Numbered from the stretch's first letter, positions 10,241-22,703 are shown. The stretch: 64,000 bases of DNA from Alligator mississippiensis (GCF_030867095.1 NC_081824.1:345520203-345584202), one strand, 5' to 3'. Notes: generated by a model not told the origin, from the letters alone. Numbers and translations: made by a program.

Positions 10241-13200
10241 GTGCAAGGCAGAAAGAGAGAGAAATGCAGTGCGGTAAAAAACATTTAAATTGAACTAGGA
10301 TTTCTCATGCTATACATGGTAACATGAATTAATAACATACACTATGATTTACAGCATTTATCCTTTCCATGCATTTAATGTAGATAAATCTTTGTATAAG
10401 CAGGCCAAACAGGTTAGGTCTGATTCACCACAAAACACCTCCGATTTTGCGCTGTTGCATTTTCACTGAGCAAGATTCATCTGTATACTCTGGAAGCACT
10501 GCATGGCTGAGCCCATAAGGCAGTCAGAACATATCACTGCACCTGGCCATTGATTTCAGGGGAATTTTCTTCATATACAATGAGTAATGCAATGGTAAAT
10601 CAAGCATATTATAATGAACATTTTCATATACACCACACATTCTCATGTTTTAGAACTCTCAGACTCTGGTATCATAACCTACCTCTTTCTTTACCTTACT
10701 TCATTGTGGGATTTTGAAAAGGAGGGTGCACATGGTGGGGTGCATCACCACATATAAACACAACACACATTTTTCTCAGGTTAAAAATAAACTAGAAGCT
10801 TTACTAATATGCTAGGGGCCTAGGAATATATAATGCAGTTTACGGTTGAAGCAAAAACAAATATAATTTCATTGGAATGAGTTAAAAATAATCTGCAGGG
10901 TTTTGAAATAGGAGCTTCATTACCAGGAACAACTAACAGATGGCAGAGTTGCAGAACAAAATATAGCTTGATTGGTGGAACATTACGATCATTAAAAAGA
11001 AGAGAGGGTCTTTAACACCCATACAATGAAGAGTTTAGAAGGGATCAGGTAGATTTTAATGAGCCACGAAGTCAAGTGACTTCCTCAGCATGGCCTGACT
11101 AGAAAAGCTGCTGCCACTGCCAGGCAGTTGGTTTTAAACTTTGGGTGGAGCAGGAACCAAAGGATGAGGAGGTGCAAGTGCATCAGCAACCTCCTCCTCC
11201 CTGGATCCACCCCTGCATATATGTTAACAAATGTAAAAGTCCTTTATGTAGTAATAGTGATCCTTGCTCAGCCTTGGAAAACAAATATTAAAATATTATG
11301 AAGATACTCTATTCAGTTGATTAGAAACATCTTTATTAACAATGGTGGGCAATTTTATGTTCCTAATTTATTCAGATATTGGAAAAAGTTCAGTGGTTAT
11401 GATCAGGTCGTTGGAACCTGGTGTTACCTCCCCTGATCGTTGATGCATTTCATACCCTAAACTTAATTAATTGTTCTGCTGTGTGAGATTCTCACCTTTA
11501 AAGTAGTTGGTTATTGTATTTCTTTATTTAGTTTGCTTCTAGACAACAGGGCTTTGGAAAAAGACTTAGAAACCAGAAGGCAAATAAAAAGATCTTGCCA
11601 CTTGCAGTTTACCAGTAGATAAAAAAGAAACAGCCTTTAAGTGTGTGCGCTCATTTTTTAACACCTGCACCTGAGAACACTGCAACAGTCAATTAATATA
11701 TGTTATTGCCTCATGAAAACCAAAATTACTGGCTGCAAAAAATAGCAAAATAGCTTAACAAAGAGTATTTCAAGCTGAAAGCAAAGAACTGTCATATTTT
11801 GTGGTTGTGGCAATATAATGTGTTGCTAGTCAAGAAGGAAGTTGCTTCACAATTTTGGTTTTTAGTAGTTGGCATTTTTGTTTAGAGCATGATTGAATAG
11901 AAAAGAAGATATGAAAGTGCATAAAAGCTCTTCTAGAACAATCTTCACAAGAAGTTTAGTCAGATGACCATGGATTCCTCATAATAATGCACATATCAAT
12001 TTGTATGATTTTTTTGTTCTCGTCATGGTTGGGTGATGTTGCAGTCCTAAATGGTGATTTTTTAATTTTTATTTTTTATAGTCAGATCGCTTCTCCATTA
12101 TACTGCAGATAATTGTTTTCTTCATCTGTGAACATAGGCCCTGTGGACTTGCTTCTTCTTTCACTTACACTACTGTAAACCAAAATTCATTTGAGATCAA
12201 AATCATATTGATTTACAATATGATACTGTATATAACATACAGCTTCATGATACCATCTACAGTATAGTTGAAAAGTCACAGGACTGAGAATGCAAGATAC
12301 CAAAGCAAGCAACTCTTGAAAAAGTCTGTGTGAAAGAGTGAAAAAAGAAAAATTACTGTTACCAAAATGTTGCTTTTGTTTTGATAATGAACTTATTTTA
12401 GAGAGTAATGATGTTTATTTTACCATCATCTTATTTCTGTATTGAAAAAATGTTCTCATACATTCTACATACAGCTTCCAGCTGTTGGTAGTAGACTGGA
12501 TGACCTTCACCCAGTAGAGCCTATTTTTTAAGTAGTGAAGTAAGGTGTTGAACAAAACATATAATTGATATGGCAGCCCAAATGCTACACTATGGTAAAT
12601 TGTACATTTGTATTTGATTCAAACACTGCAGAAATTTCAGGAGTTTTCTGTACTTTTCAGCCGGAAGAATCTATATTCACTCTACAAATTATGGAATAAA
12701 TCTTACAGTACCACCTCCATCAGTGTTCCCATTGATGTCTATAGTTCTCCCTGTTATCTTCCAAGCCGAGCAAATTCTCTGCCAAAAGCGTGTTCACACT
12801 TCCCCATTTTGTCACTTTTTGAGTAAACAGTACAGGAATGTCTGTACTGCATATCAAACTTAAATTTCTTATCTCTCTTTTCAAAACCTGAATCACACCA
12901 TCCTTGCTTTACATAATCTCATTTTCAATCTAGTCTCTCCACCACTCTTCTAATGATGCCAGTCCCTATTCCCCTCTCATTTCCTCTGCAAAGGGCATCT
13001 CTACACACTTCATTCCATGCCATCCTTTATGTTTGAAATAACCTTACAATATCCATTTATTGTCCCTTAATGTATTCAAATAACTCACGAAAGCAAAACA
13101 AACTCACCTGCCTATAATAATGAGCATATTTATATTAATCAGGGGAACAAGTAGGGAATGCAAAAGGGACGATATCAAGACAGTTTGTTTATAAAAAAAT

Positions 13201-14754
13201 TTGGTGAGAGAGACTTTCCAGGATAGTATTCCAAGCAATGAGGATGCCTCTGAATAGGATAAGACATTTTTTTAGAAGTGAATAGGATGAGTTTTAGGAG
13301 TGAATTGGTGTCAACAGAGTCCACCCTGAATTCTGTGCATAATTCCACCTCCCCAAAAAGAGTCCTTGTTGCAGATTGTCTTTATGCAGTATCTCCTTCC
13401 TCCCTGTTTCTGTTAAGGTCTTCATAGACTTTAAGCTTTTCAGGACAAATCATATCTTTTCTGCATAAAACATAGTTGGGGTGGGCACCGCTATGACACT
13501 GGTAAATGACGATTACTATGGATTGCAGGATTTAGCCTGGTATACATGGTTCTGCAGTGAAAGGCCTCACACTTTGGGAAAAGAAAGCAGCAGCCAAGCA
13601 AAAGCCCTCTACACAAAGGAAGAAGAGATGGAATTTTATTTAAAGGCATCCTAAACTGGGAAAAGTGTCAGAGACCTTTTAAATTAAACCAGGACAGGCT
13701 GCCTTTACTACTAAAGTGCAAGCAAATTAAGATTAGTGGTAACATGGCCAGTCATTTATAACATGCACATGGCATAAACCATTTGCCAAATCCTGGTAAT
13801 TGCTGGGGGAAACTAAATTGAATAAAATGAATTAACCCTGCTTGCTATTTCATCCAGGAACACTGAGGGCTCAGTGTGTGCCTCCTTGTTAGTACCTGCT
13901 TACCTTGTAATTATTGAGTCTTGGGAGACGTGACTAATTAATGAAGTACCTGCTTGAACTTTGTCAGGTAGCTACTTAACCTGCTTAACCCCCATTTTAC
14001 CAGTCAACCGGTTTTGTAGATTAAAGCAAAGTCTGCTTCAGCTAGAAAAATCATACTTAATCTGCAGCACAGTCTGCAGAAAGGAGGCTTTTGCCACCAA
14101 AGGGCAGAGGCTCTCCTACTCTCCACTTCCCTCTCAAAGCTTCAGAACCTGCCCTTCTTCCTCCTACCCCCTCCCTTCTCTTCCCCACATGCTATAATAA
14201 ATTAAGCAAACTGTTGTAGTCTCCAGCACATAGGAAGGAGAGGGAATTGTCCCCACAGAGACACTTACGGATGCTGTTAGCAGAGCTTCTACCCATAGTT
14301 TACTCCACATCTGCCATGCAGAGTAGAGCTCTTGCTGCCACATACTAGTTGACAGCCTTGCAGGATTAGCTGACCTCTCAACATGTTGGCCAATTTCTTT
14401 GCTGCCAGACAACCCTGCAACAACGGTCTTTAGGTCAGGAATGAGTTCTAGGCTCATTTTGGCCTGGTCTACATACATAAAAGTTTTGCTGTAAGAACTT
14501 CATTCTGCCAGCAGAGCAACACATTCTCTATCTGAAAGAAAGCTATCACTGCCAAGCAGCCAGCTGAAGACCTTCATAGGCATGCCCATGCCTTCTGCCA
14601 GCTATAGCTGTAGGTTTTCAGGGTACACTTTACACCCTACTGGTGCAGATGAAGAAATGAAACCATGTTTGTGTAGCAGGAGCCTGGTGGCTACTCTCTG
14701 CTGCCAGAACTGTTGGTGGCAGTCATGGCAGAATATGGACAAGCCTTTGGAGCA
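10241..14754. other. Long AT-rich intergenic stretch, nothing coding recognised
   Basis: About 4.5 kb between IL1RL1 and IL18R1. No exon with credible splice sites, no Ig or TIR motif in any frame, and no repeat I can name. It could hold distal regulatory elements, which cannot be seen from one sequence. Confidence 0.4.
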
Positions 14755-15230
14755 AAGAATCATAGAGAATTAGGGTTGGCAGGGACCTCAGGAGATCATC
14801 TAGTCCAACCCCTGCTCAGAGCAGGACAAGCCCCAACTAGATCATCCCAGGGAATTATTTGTCTAGCCAGGTCTTGAAAACCTCCAAGGATGGAGATTCC
14901 ATCACCTCTGGGAAATCTGTTCCAGTGTTTCACTACCTTCCTAGTGAGAATTTTTTTCCTAATATCTAACCTAAACTTTCCTTGCTTCAACTGGAGACCG
15001 TTGCTCCTTGTTCTGTCATCTGCCGCCACGGAGAACAGCCTAGCTCCATCTCCTTTCGAACCCCCCTTCAGGGAGTTGAAGGCTGCTATTAAATCACCTC
15101 TGTCTCCTCTTCTCTAGACTAAATCTGCCCAGTTCCCTCAGCTTCTCCTCAGAAGTCACGTCCCCTAGCTCCTGAACCATTTTTGTTGCCCTCCACTGAA
15201 CTCTTTCCACTTTGCCTACATCCTTTGTGT
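14755..15230 (-). mobile_element. CR1 LINE 3' fragment, minus strand
   Basis: Reading + strand from 14,760, TAGGGTTGGCAGGGACCTCA then GATCATCTAGTCCAACCCC is the reverse complement of the CR1 3' end. Further in, minus-strand translation gives decayed CR1 ORF2 C-terminal protein (KQGKFRLDIRKKI, VVKHWNRFPRG). Stops and frameshifts break the frame. Confidence 0.88.
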
Positions 15231-15597
15231 AGTGAGTACTCCTGCTTTCTTCGGCCATGGGAATCGTGCCAACACTGCTGCCCAGGCAAACACCGGAAGC
15301 TGTTTTACGAGAAAAAATAATGAACTATTCATTGGGAGGGAGGGCAGCAAGAGAAAGGCAAGTAGGAGAGCCAGCTGCTGAGGGACTGTCCTAACTCCCT
15401 TTTTAGGACAGTGAGGTGAGCCTGGGAAGGGGCAGGATCAGGGTCCAGTCCCTGCTCCAGGTAATCTTTACTTATTCAAAGTGGAGCACCTCTAACAGCA
15501 GAGCTTGAAAAAGCTCCCCCACTTCTCCTGTCCCCTCCAAGCACCACTCTGCCCAGCGGGGAGTCCTGCAAGACTTCAAAATCCCCCCTGCCAGGAG
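15231..15597. other. Spacer before the CpG island
   Basis: Moderately GC-rich sequence with no gene or repeat recognised. Confidence 0.4.
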
Positions 15598-15908
15598 GTA
15601 GGGTCACCACCTGTTTGAAGCTATTCCAGGAGGTTTCACAGTTGGTAGGGTCAGAAGGGACCTGAGCAGATCATCAAGTCCGACCCTCTGCCAGGGGGTT
15701 CATCACTCGACATAATGACATCCATGAAGTTAGGTCAGGCAGGCAGATGCAACATTGCTACTCCATGTTCAAAACCCACCGGCCAGCCGTATCCATCGGA
15801 TTCAGCATTTCATATTCGCTTTAATGCATGCCCTCTCATTTGCCTCCGGCAGTCTCCCGGAGATTGAGCTCAACTCCTGGAGACTCCAGAGCAACCCTGC
15901 CCACCGGC
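15598..15908. mobile_element. Probable small DNA element interrupted by a CR1 fragment
   Basis: Left part TAGGGTCACCACCTGTTTG and right part CCTGGAGACTCCAGAGCAAC then CCTGCCCACC look like inverted ends. Between them, at about 15,640-15,720, lies a minus-strand CR1 3' end (TAGGGTCAGAAGGGACCTGA). A CR1 copy apparently landed in an older element. Outer limits are approximate. Confidence 0.45.
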
Positions 15909-15909
15909 C

Positions 15910-16560
15910 AGGGAAACACGGAGCAGCCTGCATCCCTGCTCTCATGCCCAGGCCGGCGGGCAAAGGGGTGCTGCATTTCGTCCCGCCAGCCACCCTGAGA
16001 GAAGCAGCCCGCACCCCTGCTCTGGTGCCCAGGGCGGTGCCGCACCCCTCTCGGTGCCGTTCGGCCGCGGGCTGGCTTGGGGCCGGCGGAGAGGAGAGGA
16101 GGCTGCGAGCCCCGCGCTGAGGCGGCGCAGGCACAGCAAGTGCGCGCCAGGGACCGAGCCGGCTGGAGGGCGGGCCCGGGGGAGGGGGAGGGGAGCGCTC
16201 TGCCTGGCACAGCTGCCGCGCGGCGCCGGGCACAAGGTAAGAGGAGGCTGCGGGACTCGCTGCCGGGCTTCAAGTGCTTTACAGGCAGGCTGCGGATGGG
16301 CACAGGGCTAGGGGCAGGGCAGGGCGTGGCGTGGCGGCTTGCAGCAGGCTGCCTCGGGCAGCGCGGGACTCTCCCTGCTTGGGAGTCTCTAGGAGCTGCG
16401 GGGCACAGGCTCGGCTGGGGTGGAGAAGCCCGGGATCATCCTCCCTTGAACAGAGGCAGGACGAGAGGACCCTGTGTGGTCCCTCGCAGCCCTGTTTGCC
16501 TAGGAGCCCCTCAAGGCGTGCTTGCTAGCAGCCCCCTCCCGTGCCAGGCTAAGCCGGGTC
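15910..16560 (+). promoter_or_regulatory. IL18R1: CpG island, probable IL18R1 promoter and non-coding exon 1
   Basis: This is the densest CpG stretch outside transposon DNA, with runs such as GGCCGGCGG and GCCGCGCGGCGCCGGG. At 16,236/16,237 there is a strong donor, CACAAG|GTAAGAGG, that could splice to the acceptor at 22,621 ahead of the IL18R1 start codon. No TATA box is obvious, as expected for a CpG-island promoter. The transcription start is not determinable here. The overlapping GC-rich ORFs on both strands follow from composition. An unannotated divergent non-coding transcript could share this island. Confidence 0.55.
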
Positions 16561-17428
16561 CCCTGAGCCAGTTTGTAGGATGCAGCAAAATGCCCCAGGG
16601 CCCCGGCCTCCCATTTGTGCGCTGAGGATGGGACCTCTGGAAAGCAGGGGAAGGCTAGTATGATGGAGCAAAGAGCTACCAGGGTAAGGGGTCCCATGGG
16701 GCGGCAGGTCAAGGGAGAAGCATTGTGCTGCTGATTTCGGGCCATAGACTACAGGCGCTCACCGATCTAAGATCTGCAAGGTGGGGTTGTACAAGGAAAA
16801 GAGCAAGGGGAATCTCCCCTCCTTCGCTCTCTCTTCTAACCACGCTTCATGTAATTTCCCAGGACTGGAGAAGTTTACTTGTTTCCATCTTGAAAAGGTC
16901 TCCTGTTCTTTCGCTCTCTTCCCATCTGCATAAGCATTTGCTAGCTGGCTATAATAAGATATAATACCCGACTCGGCTTGTGAATTTTGAGACCTGGCTG
17001 ATATTCTCTTTCCTGAACTTTGGCGCTACATGCTAACAAATAGGTTCAGAAAAAAACTTACTATAAGGCTTTTCATCAGACCCACCCATGCTGTGGTACA
17101 GGAATAAAAGTCTATTGCTCCCCCCTGCCCCCCTCCCGTGGTTATGGAAACTTATCTGCTTCTTTAAAAAATCATTGGTATAGCAGAAATAGATGTTTAT
17201 TAAAGAATTTGAGAGACACTTTCTAGATACACTATCTCTGTGAAAAGATAACATTCCCAACTTGATATTATAGACAGTTACATATAATCATAGTAATTCA
17301 GATAACTGCCTCATACTAGGAACTCTTCTCAGTATCAGCAGAAAAACAGATTTATAAAGACATATATTTTTTTCCAAGACCAGGAGTTTTTACACCTCTA
17401 CTCTTCCCCCTGAAATCAGCAGCTAGAC

Positions 17429-17734
17429 CAGTGCTTTTCAACAAAGGTGCTGGGGCCCTTGAAGGTGCTGTGAGATCCTTTTAAGAGTGTGAGAGAATGC
17501 CACTCAATATTAACACTTCCACATGATACACAGGATAAACCAAGGTATTTCAAAGAGGAATTCATAGCATCAAAAACATTCTGACTTCTTGTGGTCGTTC
17601 TGAGTTCCTTGCAAGAGAAGAATCGCTCTATTATTTTTCTGTAATCAAAAGCTGAGTGGAAAGAACTGGCATTTTCTGAGGGTGCCTTACATCTAAGAAG
17701 GAGTACCTTGTGTCTAAAAGGGTGGGACCCACTG
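17429..17734. mobile_element. hAT-like small DNA element
   Basis: The left end CAGTGCTTTTCAACAAAGG and, reverse-complemented, the right end CAGTGGGTCCCACCCTTTTA share the CAGTG start typical of Charlie-like hAT elements. Flanks AGCTAGAC and GCATAGAG agree at only four of eight positions, so the target duplication has decayed or the ends are off by a base. The 128-codon minus-strand ORF across it is not a gene. Confidence 0.55.
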
Positions 17735-19199
17735 GCATAGAGCAAGAAAACACTTTCTTTCCATCCTTTAGAACTGAAGAATACCTTGGTAAACGTGTCC
17801 AACCTGTGGTTTTGCTAATTTAGAAGGTTGAAACAATAAAATAGGCAGGATAACTATGGCTAGGAATCCCGATCAGTCTGCACTTTGGAGTCCTGCATCT
17901 GCAAGCAGATTATAATACTTAATGAGTGAGTAAAATACTTCTTGGTTGCTCTCTAAATGCTATCTATGGAAATAGATTTTGATTGCAGCCAGAAAATAAT
18001 AACCCTTGGAAAATGTCCTTAAGTTATTAGGACTGCTGTTTGCTCGATTCTTTTAATGCAACCCTGATTCACTAGATAAAAATGACTACAAAATATCCAG
18101 ATTAAAGGAGAACTACACCTCAAAAGAAAGCCCCATTGAGCTGCAAAGTCATGCCTCTGTCCTTAAGATGAAAGGGGGAAAAAAAAAGAAGTGATATCTG
18201 GAACATATCTTGTCCTTACTCAGAATGAAATAAAGTGAGACTGTTTTAAAAATAACTTGCCATTGCTTTCTGAAAGTCATTACTACTACTTCTCCTTTGA
18301 AGGAAACACTTTTTATAGAACATGTTTCAGAATCAGTTGTCTTCCAGTTTTTATTTTCCTGAGCATGAAACTGAAAAACATAGCATCTGAGATACATTTT
18401 CTGCAATAAAACGTGGTGGGAGTGGAAGTATTCCTAAGAAAAAACTTAAATGTAAAGTTTGACATGTAAGTTCTTTGTCTTACCTACAAACTCAAAACAC
18501 TAATCATGAGTCTAGATATTATGAAGTACTTTGTCTTTGTTAACTGCCTTTAGCTGTTATTTTTCCCCATTTCAAAGACTTGTGTGAATTAAGAATGGAA
18601 ACTTAAAATGTGACATAAAAAGGAACTTAAATAAGCACCCCTCCCCCCCGAAACTCCCCTTCAATTCCCACTTCCTAACCTTTGCTACTTAAAGAATGGA
18701 AAAGAAAATTAGTTTAAATAAAATAGATATTAAATGGCCTTCCTTTTCTCTGCTCCTGATCATACATTGGAAGTTTTCTCTAGCCATGCTCATATGATCA
18801 GCCAACAAAGAATAGTTTCAAAACCTAATGATCAAGTTTGAATGTCAAACCTTATGTCACTATGTCTATGATTTGGTTTTGCTTTTTTCTTTTTTTTTCC
18901 TCTTACCCTTTTAGGACAACTGAGATTTTGTGGGCAGGCGGGCAGGGGTGAGAAGAATGAAAATTATGGTTCAAAGTAAACTCAATGAATTAATACATAC
19001 ACAGACCTTCCATCAATTATTATATATAATTGTGAATCTTTAGTCAAAATACCTAATAAAGAATAGGCCATTAGCATTGTAACACCTTTTTTTAGGTGTT
19101 TTTGCAAACTAAAAAAAAAAAGTGTCATGCCAACCTGAAACACTTCTTTTGCAACTACTGAACAAACTGTTTTGTTTCATTTTTGACTTATTAACCTTT

Positions 19200-19876
19200 T
19201 CAACTATACATTTTGAGGGCATTTCTCCAGTTTGGAACTTCACATAAATAGCCAAATTCACCCTTAAAGTTAAGACCGCAAACAGGGGTCTTAACTTTAT
19301 TAGGATAAGGGATGTTTTCCAAGAGTTATTATTTTCTGGCTGAAATCAAAATCTGTTTTCTTTACCCTTTTTTTTTCTTTTAACTTAGGTTAGTTTTTAA
19401 ACAAAAAATCTTGAGACAAGGTTTTATTTAGAAAGATTCAAAATGAAACATCTTGGCATTCCTGAAATGAAACATTTTATTATGAAAATGTTGAAAAAAC
19501 AAAGGTTGACATTCTCAAAATAACTGCACTTCCCATTGTTTTCAGCTGAAGCTATTTAGTAAGCCAACTTCATGAATAAATTTTGACTTTCCAGAATTCT
19601 TGTTTTTAGCTAATTTTTCTTTCATTTAAACATACAGCTGTTTCTAATTATAAATAAGCTTTGATTTTTAACGAATTGTTGGCCACTTCAAATATCTTCC
19701 ATCTTCCATAGTGAACTTGACGTGAATTATTCAAGGAGGAACAAGTGTTTCCAGCACATCTGAAAAGCAGGTGTTTAAATGAGCATGCCTGGAGTTTTTT
19801 TCTTGGAAATAAAGGTGAATTTGGCTATTTATGTGAAGTTCCAAACTGGAGAAATGCCCTCAAAATGGATAGTTGA
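19200..19876. repeat. Inverted repeat: 63-bp arms, 62 of 63 positions complementary
   Basis: The arm at 19,200-19,262 is the reverse complement of 19,814-19,876 with a single mismatch. The spacer is 551 bp. The left arm contains GAGGGCATTTCTCCAGTTTG and the right its complement CAAACTGGAGAAATGCCCTC. Transcribed in the IL18R1 pre-mRNA it could form a long hairpin. The ends do not look like standard transposon termini. The spacer begins with a smaller perfect hairpin (19,265-19,299). Confidence 0.92.
19265..19299. repeat. Short perfect hairpin
   Basis: TAAAGTTAAGACC at 19,265-19,277 pairs completely with GGTCTTAACTTTA at 19,287-19,299 around a 9-nt loop. It lies directly inside the left arm of the larger inverted repeat. 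No terminator or RNA family is implied. Confidence 0.85.
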
Positions 19877-20779
19877 CTTCAGAGCAGGAGGAGACGGAGA
19901 CCCACTGGAGCAAAAGAAATTGTTTCCACTGAATTTCTGGGAGAGTAAAATAGAGGTCCCCTATGAATTGTAACTCACAAGCTTGTGAAGTCACTCTAGT
20001 CTAGATGCTGAGGAGGTGAAGCTGGCCTGTGGGTAACCTTAGCAATATAGAGTAGTAGGAAGGTGAAATATAGTGTTTCATTATTACTAGAATATTTTAC
20101 ATAAGAAAACATCCTTGTTCCATCCTTCTGAAGCAGAATCTAATCTAGGCTGCAGGGCTCAAAGATTCCTAAGGTAGGACCTAGGTAAAATTTATGTGCC
20201 TAACTTCAAATTTTTGATCCTTAAAACTGCTAAGTTCTTTTTACTTTATAGGCACTTAAATGTTGTGTATATCTCCCTTTAATTTAAAAAAATGTTTTCT
20301 GGGTGTCTAAAATTGTACTTGTCTGTATGCCCAGATTACTTCAGTTCAGCTGAGCAGCTTGACACTTGTTCATGCCTCAGCTGAGCTGGAATCTAGAAGT
20401 AGGCCCATCGTTTCCCCTGACTTTTCCATAGATTTTAAGCTAGTAGGCATTCTCAGGTGTTCCACACCTGTTGATTTGAGCTTTACACAAAATATGGCAG
20501 CAGATGGATCGCGGAACCAACATATAGGGGGAAAAAAAAGTTCAACTCTTTCCTCTCTGTTCCTTAAGTTCCTTCTTTCACCCCAACTTTTCCTACCTTC
20601 CAAGAAAGTGTCTTAACTACCAGCCTGTAGGCTGTGTTGGGTGAGGGGACACTCTCCACTACTCCTGTTGAAAACAATTCATGATTCGCTAAGTCAGGGA
20701 AGGAATATGAATTTGTACTCTGGTGGTTAGGACTCCTGTCCTTGGAGGAGGGAGGGTTCCGGATTCCAGTCCCTACTCT

Positions 20780-20995
20780 GAGACAGTGGCGACGTGTAGG
20801 GGATGCACGGGGGTGTATGTGCACCCACTGAGAGCGCTGGTGCACCTCCTGACCGTCCGTACTCCCCCCAGCTTGAGTGGAGCGGGGCTTGGCCAAGCCG
20901 GCCAGGCCAGACCAGGGTCACGCCCCCCCTCTCCGCTCAAGCGGGGAGGGGGAGGAAAAACCTCTGAAAGGTTTAGGTTTTGGGGTTTTTTTTAA
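20780..20995. repeat. GC-rich interspersed repeat fragment, related to 47,160-47,458
   Basis: Begins CAGTGGCGACGTGTAGGGGA and continues with GGGGGTGTATGTGCACCCAC. The reverse complement of about 47,370-47,458 starts CAGTGGCAATGTGTAGGGTG and follows the same layout, so the two are copies of one family. CAGTGGC ends suggest a hAT-like element. Confidence 0.6.
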
Positions 20996-21884
20996 GAGAA
21001 AGGGCCTAGATTTTTATCTTCTGGGCTCTAAAGTCTGAGTAGATGGACCGTTAAGTCTTGAAGAGGGTGGGATTTAATACACACCTAGTCTTCAACATTT
21101 CTCATTTGGCTAGCATACATGAGGCCCCACTCTTATGTGCTGGCTTTTGTGAGTCCCAGTCTGAACACCGAACTCTCCCCATGCATGCCATAGGGAGCCA
21201 AGATTCCTCAATGAAGGCTGTGGATTCCACTATAATGGGAACAAGACTTTCGAAGCTCAGCCCTAAGGTTTATTCATTCCTTTTTTTCGTTTCTTTTTTT
21301 CAATTTTGTAAATCTTTGTGGAGTGTTACAGTGGTAGCAAATTAAATGCTAAAATTGCAAAAAGTTGAGCTAGTAAATTGCGACAAAACCTAGTTAAAAT
21401 TGACTGGAGAGCTGTGGGAAAAGCATGGACCATATTAATTGTATATGGATCACATTTATTTCATATGCAGACATATATTTGCAAGTGTTAGAGAGGGACT
21501 GTGTAAAAATGTGAAAATATGCATTAGTATTAAGACAGATCTTCATCTTAGATGATAGTACCTACTGCCATGGAAAGATTCAGTGAATATCCTTCACACT
21601 TGTTTAGTAATATATGACATGTTGTCTTTATGGTTATAATTGGCTATACAGGGTACAAAGCAGTGAACCCAGCCCTACAATAATTGTCATGGCTATCTGA
21701 TTTGTGATATGAAACTTTATATGAAGAATACTGTAGACCACTAGTGTTCATTCCTTGCCAACAGATTTTTGTTTTAAAGTATAACTGCAAAGGCATCAAA
21801 AGTAAGGACAGCCTTAGTTCTTATTGCAATTGAGGTAACTCCCATTAACTTTAATGGTTAACTAATAGTTGTGTTTAGGCTATT

Positions 21885-22035
21885 ATAGTACAGATAAGCT
21901 TCAAGTCTACATACACGCAGCATCACTAATGCTTGCATTCTACTAAGTTTGGATCCTTCTTTGGGTCATAATCTGGATCGTCTTCTTCATCTGCCTTCTC
22001 ATCCTCTTCATCGTAATCCTCCTCATTTATGATGT
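21885..22035 (-). pseudogene. NAP1L1-like processed pseudogene fragment (C-terminus and 3' UTR)
   Basis: On the minus strand from about 22,035 to 21,926 the reading EEDYDEEDEKADEEDDPDYD, then PKKDPNLVECKH and a stop, closely follows the C-terminus of NAP1L1 (PKKDQNPAECKQQ, from memory). Sequence past the stop (GTGTATGTAGACTTGAAG) also resembles the start of the NAP1L1 3' UTR, as I recall it. NAP1L1 is a histone chaperone that carries H2A-H2B. Only the tail is present, with no intron-exon evidence, so this is a 5'-truncated retrocopy and not a gene. Confidence 0.6.
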
Positions 22036-22621
22036 GTAATAGCCTTAACATAACAATGATTTCCATATAGCCATATACCTTATATCTTCCTGGTAGTATT
22101 AAGTAATCAGCTTGCTAAAAAAAAAGAAATCAAATGCATAAAAATCAGATTCAGATGAAATGTATGTAACACCTAGCATTTTAGTAGGATAATTTTCATG
22201 GTTCAAGGTACAGATTTACAAACATCATGGTCCTGCAAAAAGCCCTCCTGCTCAATGTTAGGGATTTGCAAGACTAGTCCTGCAGCTATCCACTGAACCT
22301 TTTAGAAAGGAAATAGTATAGTTGTAAATTTCACATGAACTATAGAAGGAAGAAAGGGAAAACAGTTATTGTTTTCTTTATTTGAAATGAATCCTGCCAA
22401 CAGAACTTCATGGTTGTGACCTCATGTATGTAATTTCTCTCTTATGATAAAAAAATGAGTAACTTTCCTTTTGGAAATCCCATCTTTAATTTCAGGCATT
22501 TGTAATATTGCTCATAGGCATTGATCAAGTTCAGTTTGTTGTGTGTGTGATGGATTGTGCATACGTGTTCTTCCCATGCTTTCAGTTACACTAAGAGTGT
22601 CTCACTTCCATTTTTTTCCAG

Positions 22622-22703
22622 AGACGTGACAAGTAACTCAAGAAAATGACTCTTGGAAATCTGCTGATTTTGTGCTTAATATTTCTTGATGGAGCTGCTA
22701 CTG
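22622..22703 (+). CDS. IL18R1: IL18R1 exon 2: 5' UTR end, start codon, signal peptide
   Basis: Acceptor TTTTTTTCCAG, 24 nt of 5' UTR, then ATG at 22,646 in the context AAGAAAATGA. It encodes [19 protein letters not shown], a hydrophobic signal peptide. Donor CTG|GTAAGC; it ends in phase 1. Confidence 0.9.

Larger units (their letters stand above)
16237..22621 (+). other. IL18R1 intron 1 (predicted) and its contents
   Basis: It runs from the CpG-island donor GTAAGA to the acceptor TTTTTTTCCAG before exon 2. It holds a hAT-like element (17,429-17,734), a long inverted repeat (19,200-19,876), a GC-rich repeat fragment (20,780-20,995) and a NAP1-like fragment on the minus strand (about 21,885-22,035). 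The rest is AT-rich and unassigned. The donor end is predicted, so the true intron may differ. Confidence 0.5.

Noticed and set aside
15755..16625. Long overlapping ORFs on both strands of the CpG island (up to 182 codons)
   Set aside because: Alanine-, arginine- and proline-rich in every frame, as expected from GC-rich DNA with few stop codons. No protein family similarity.
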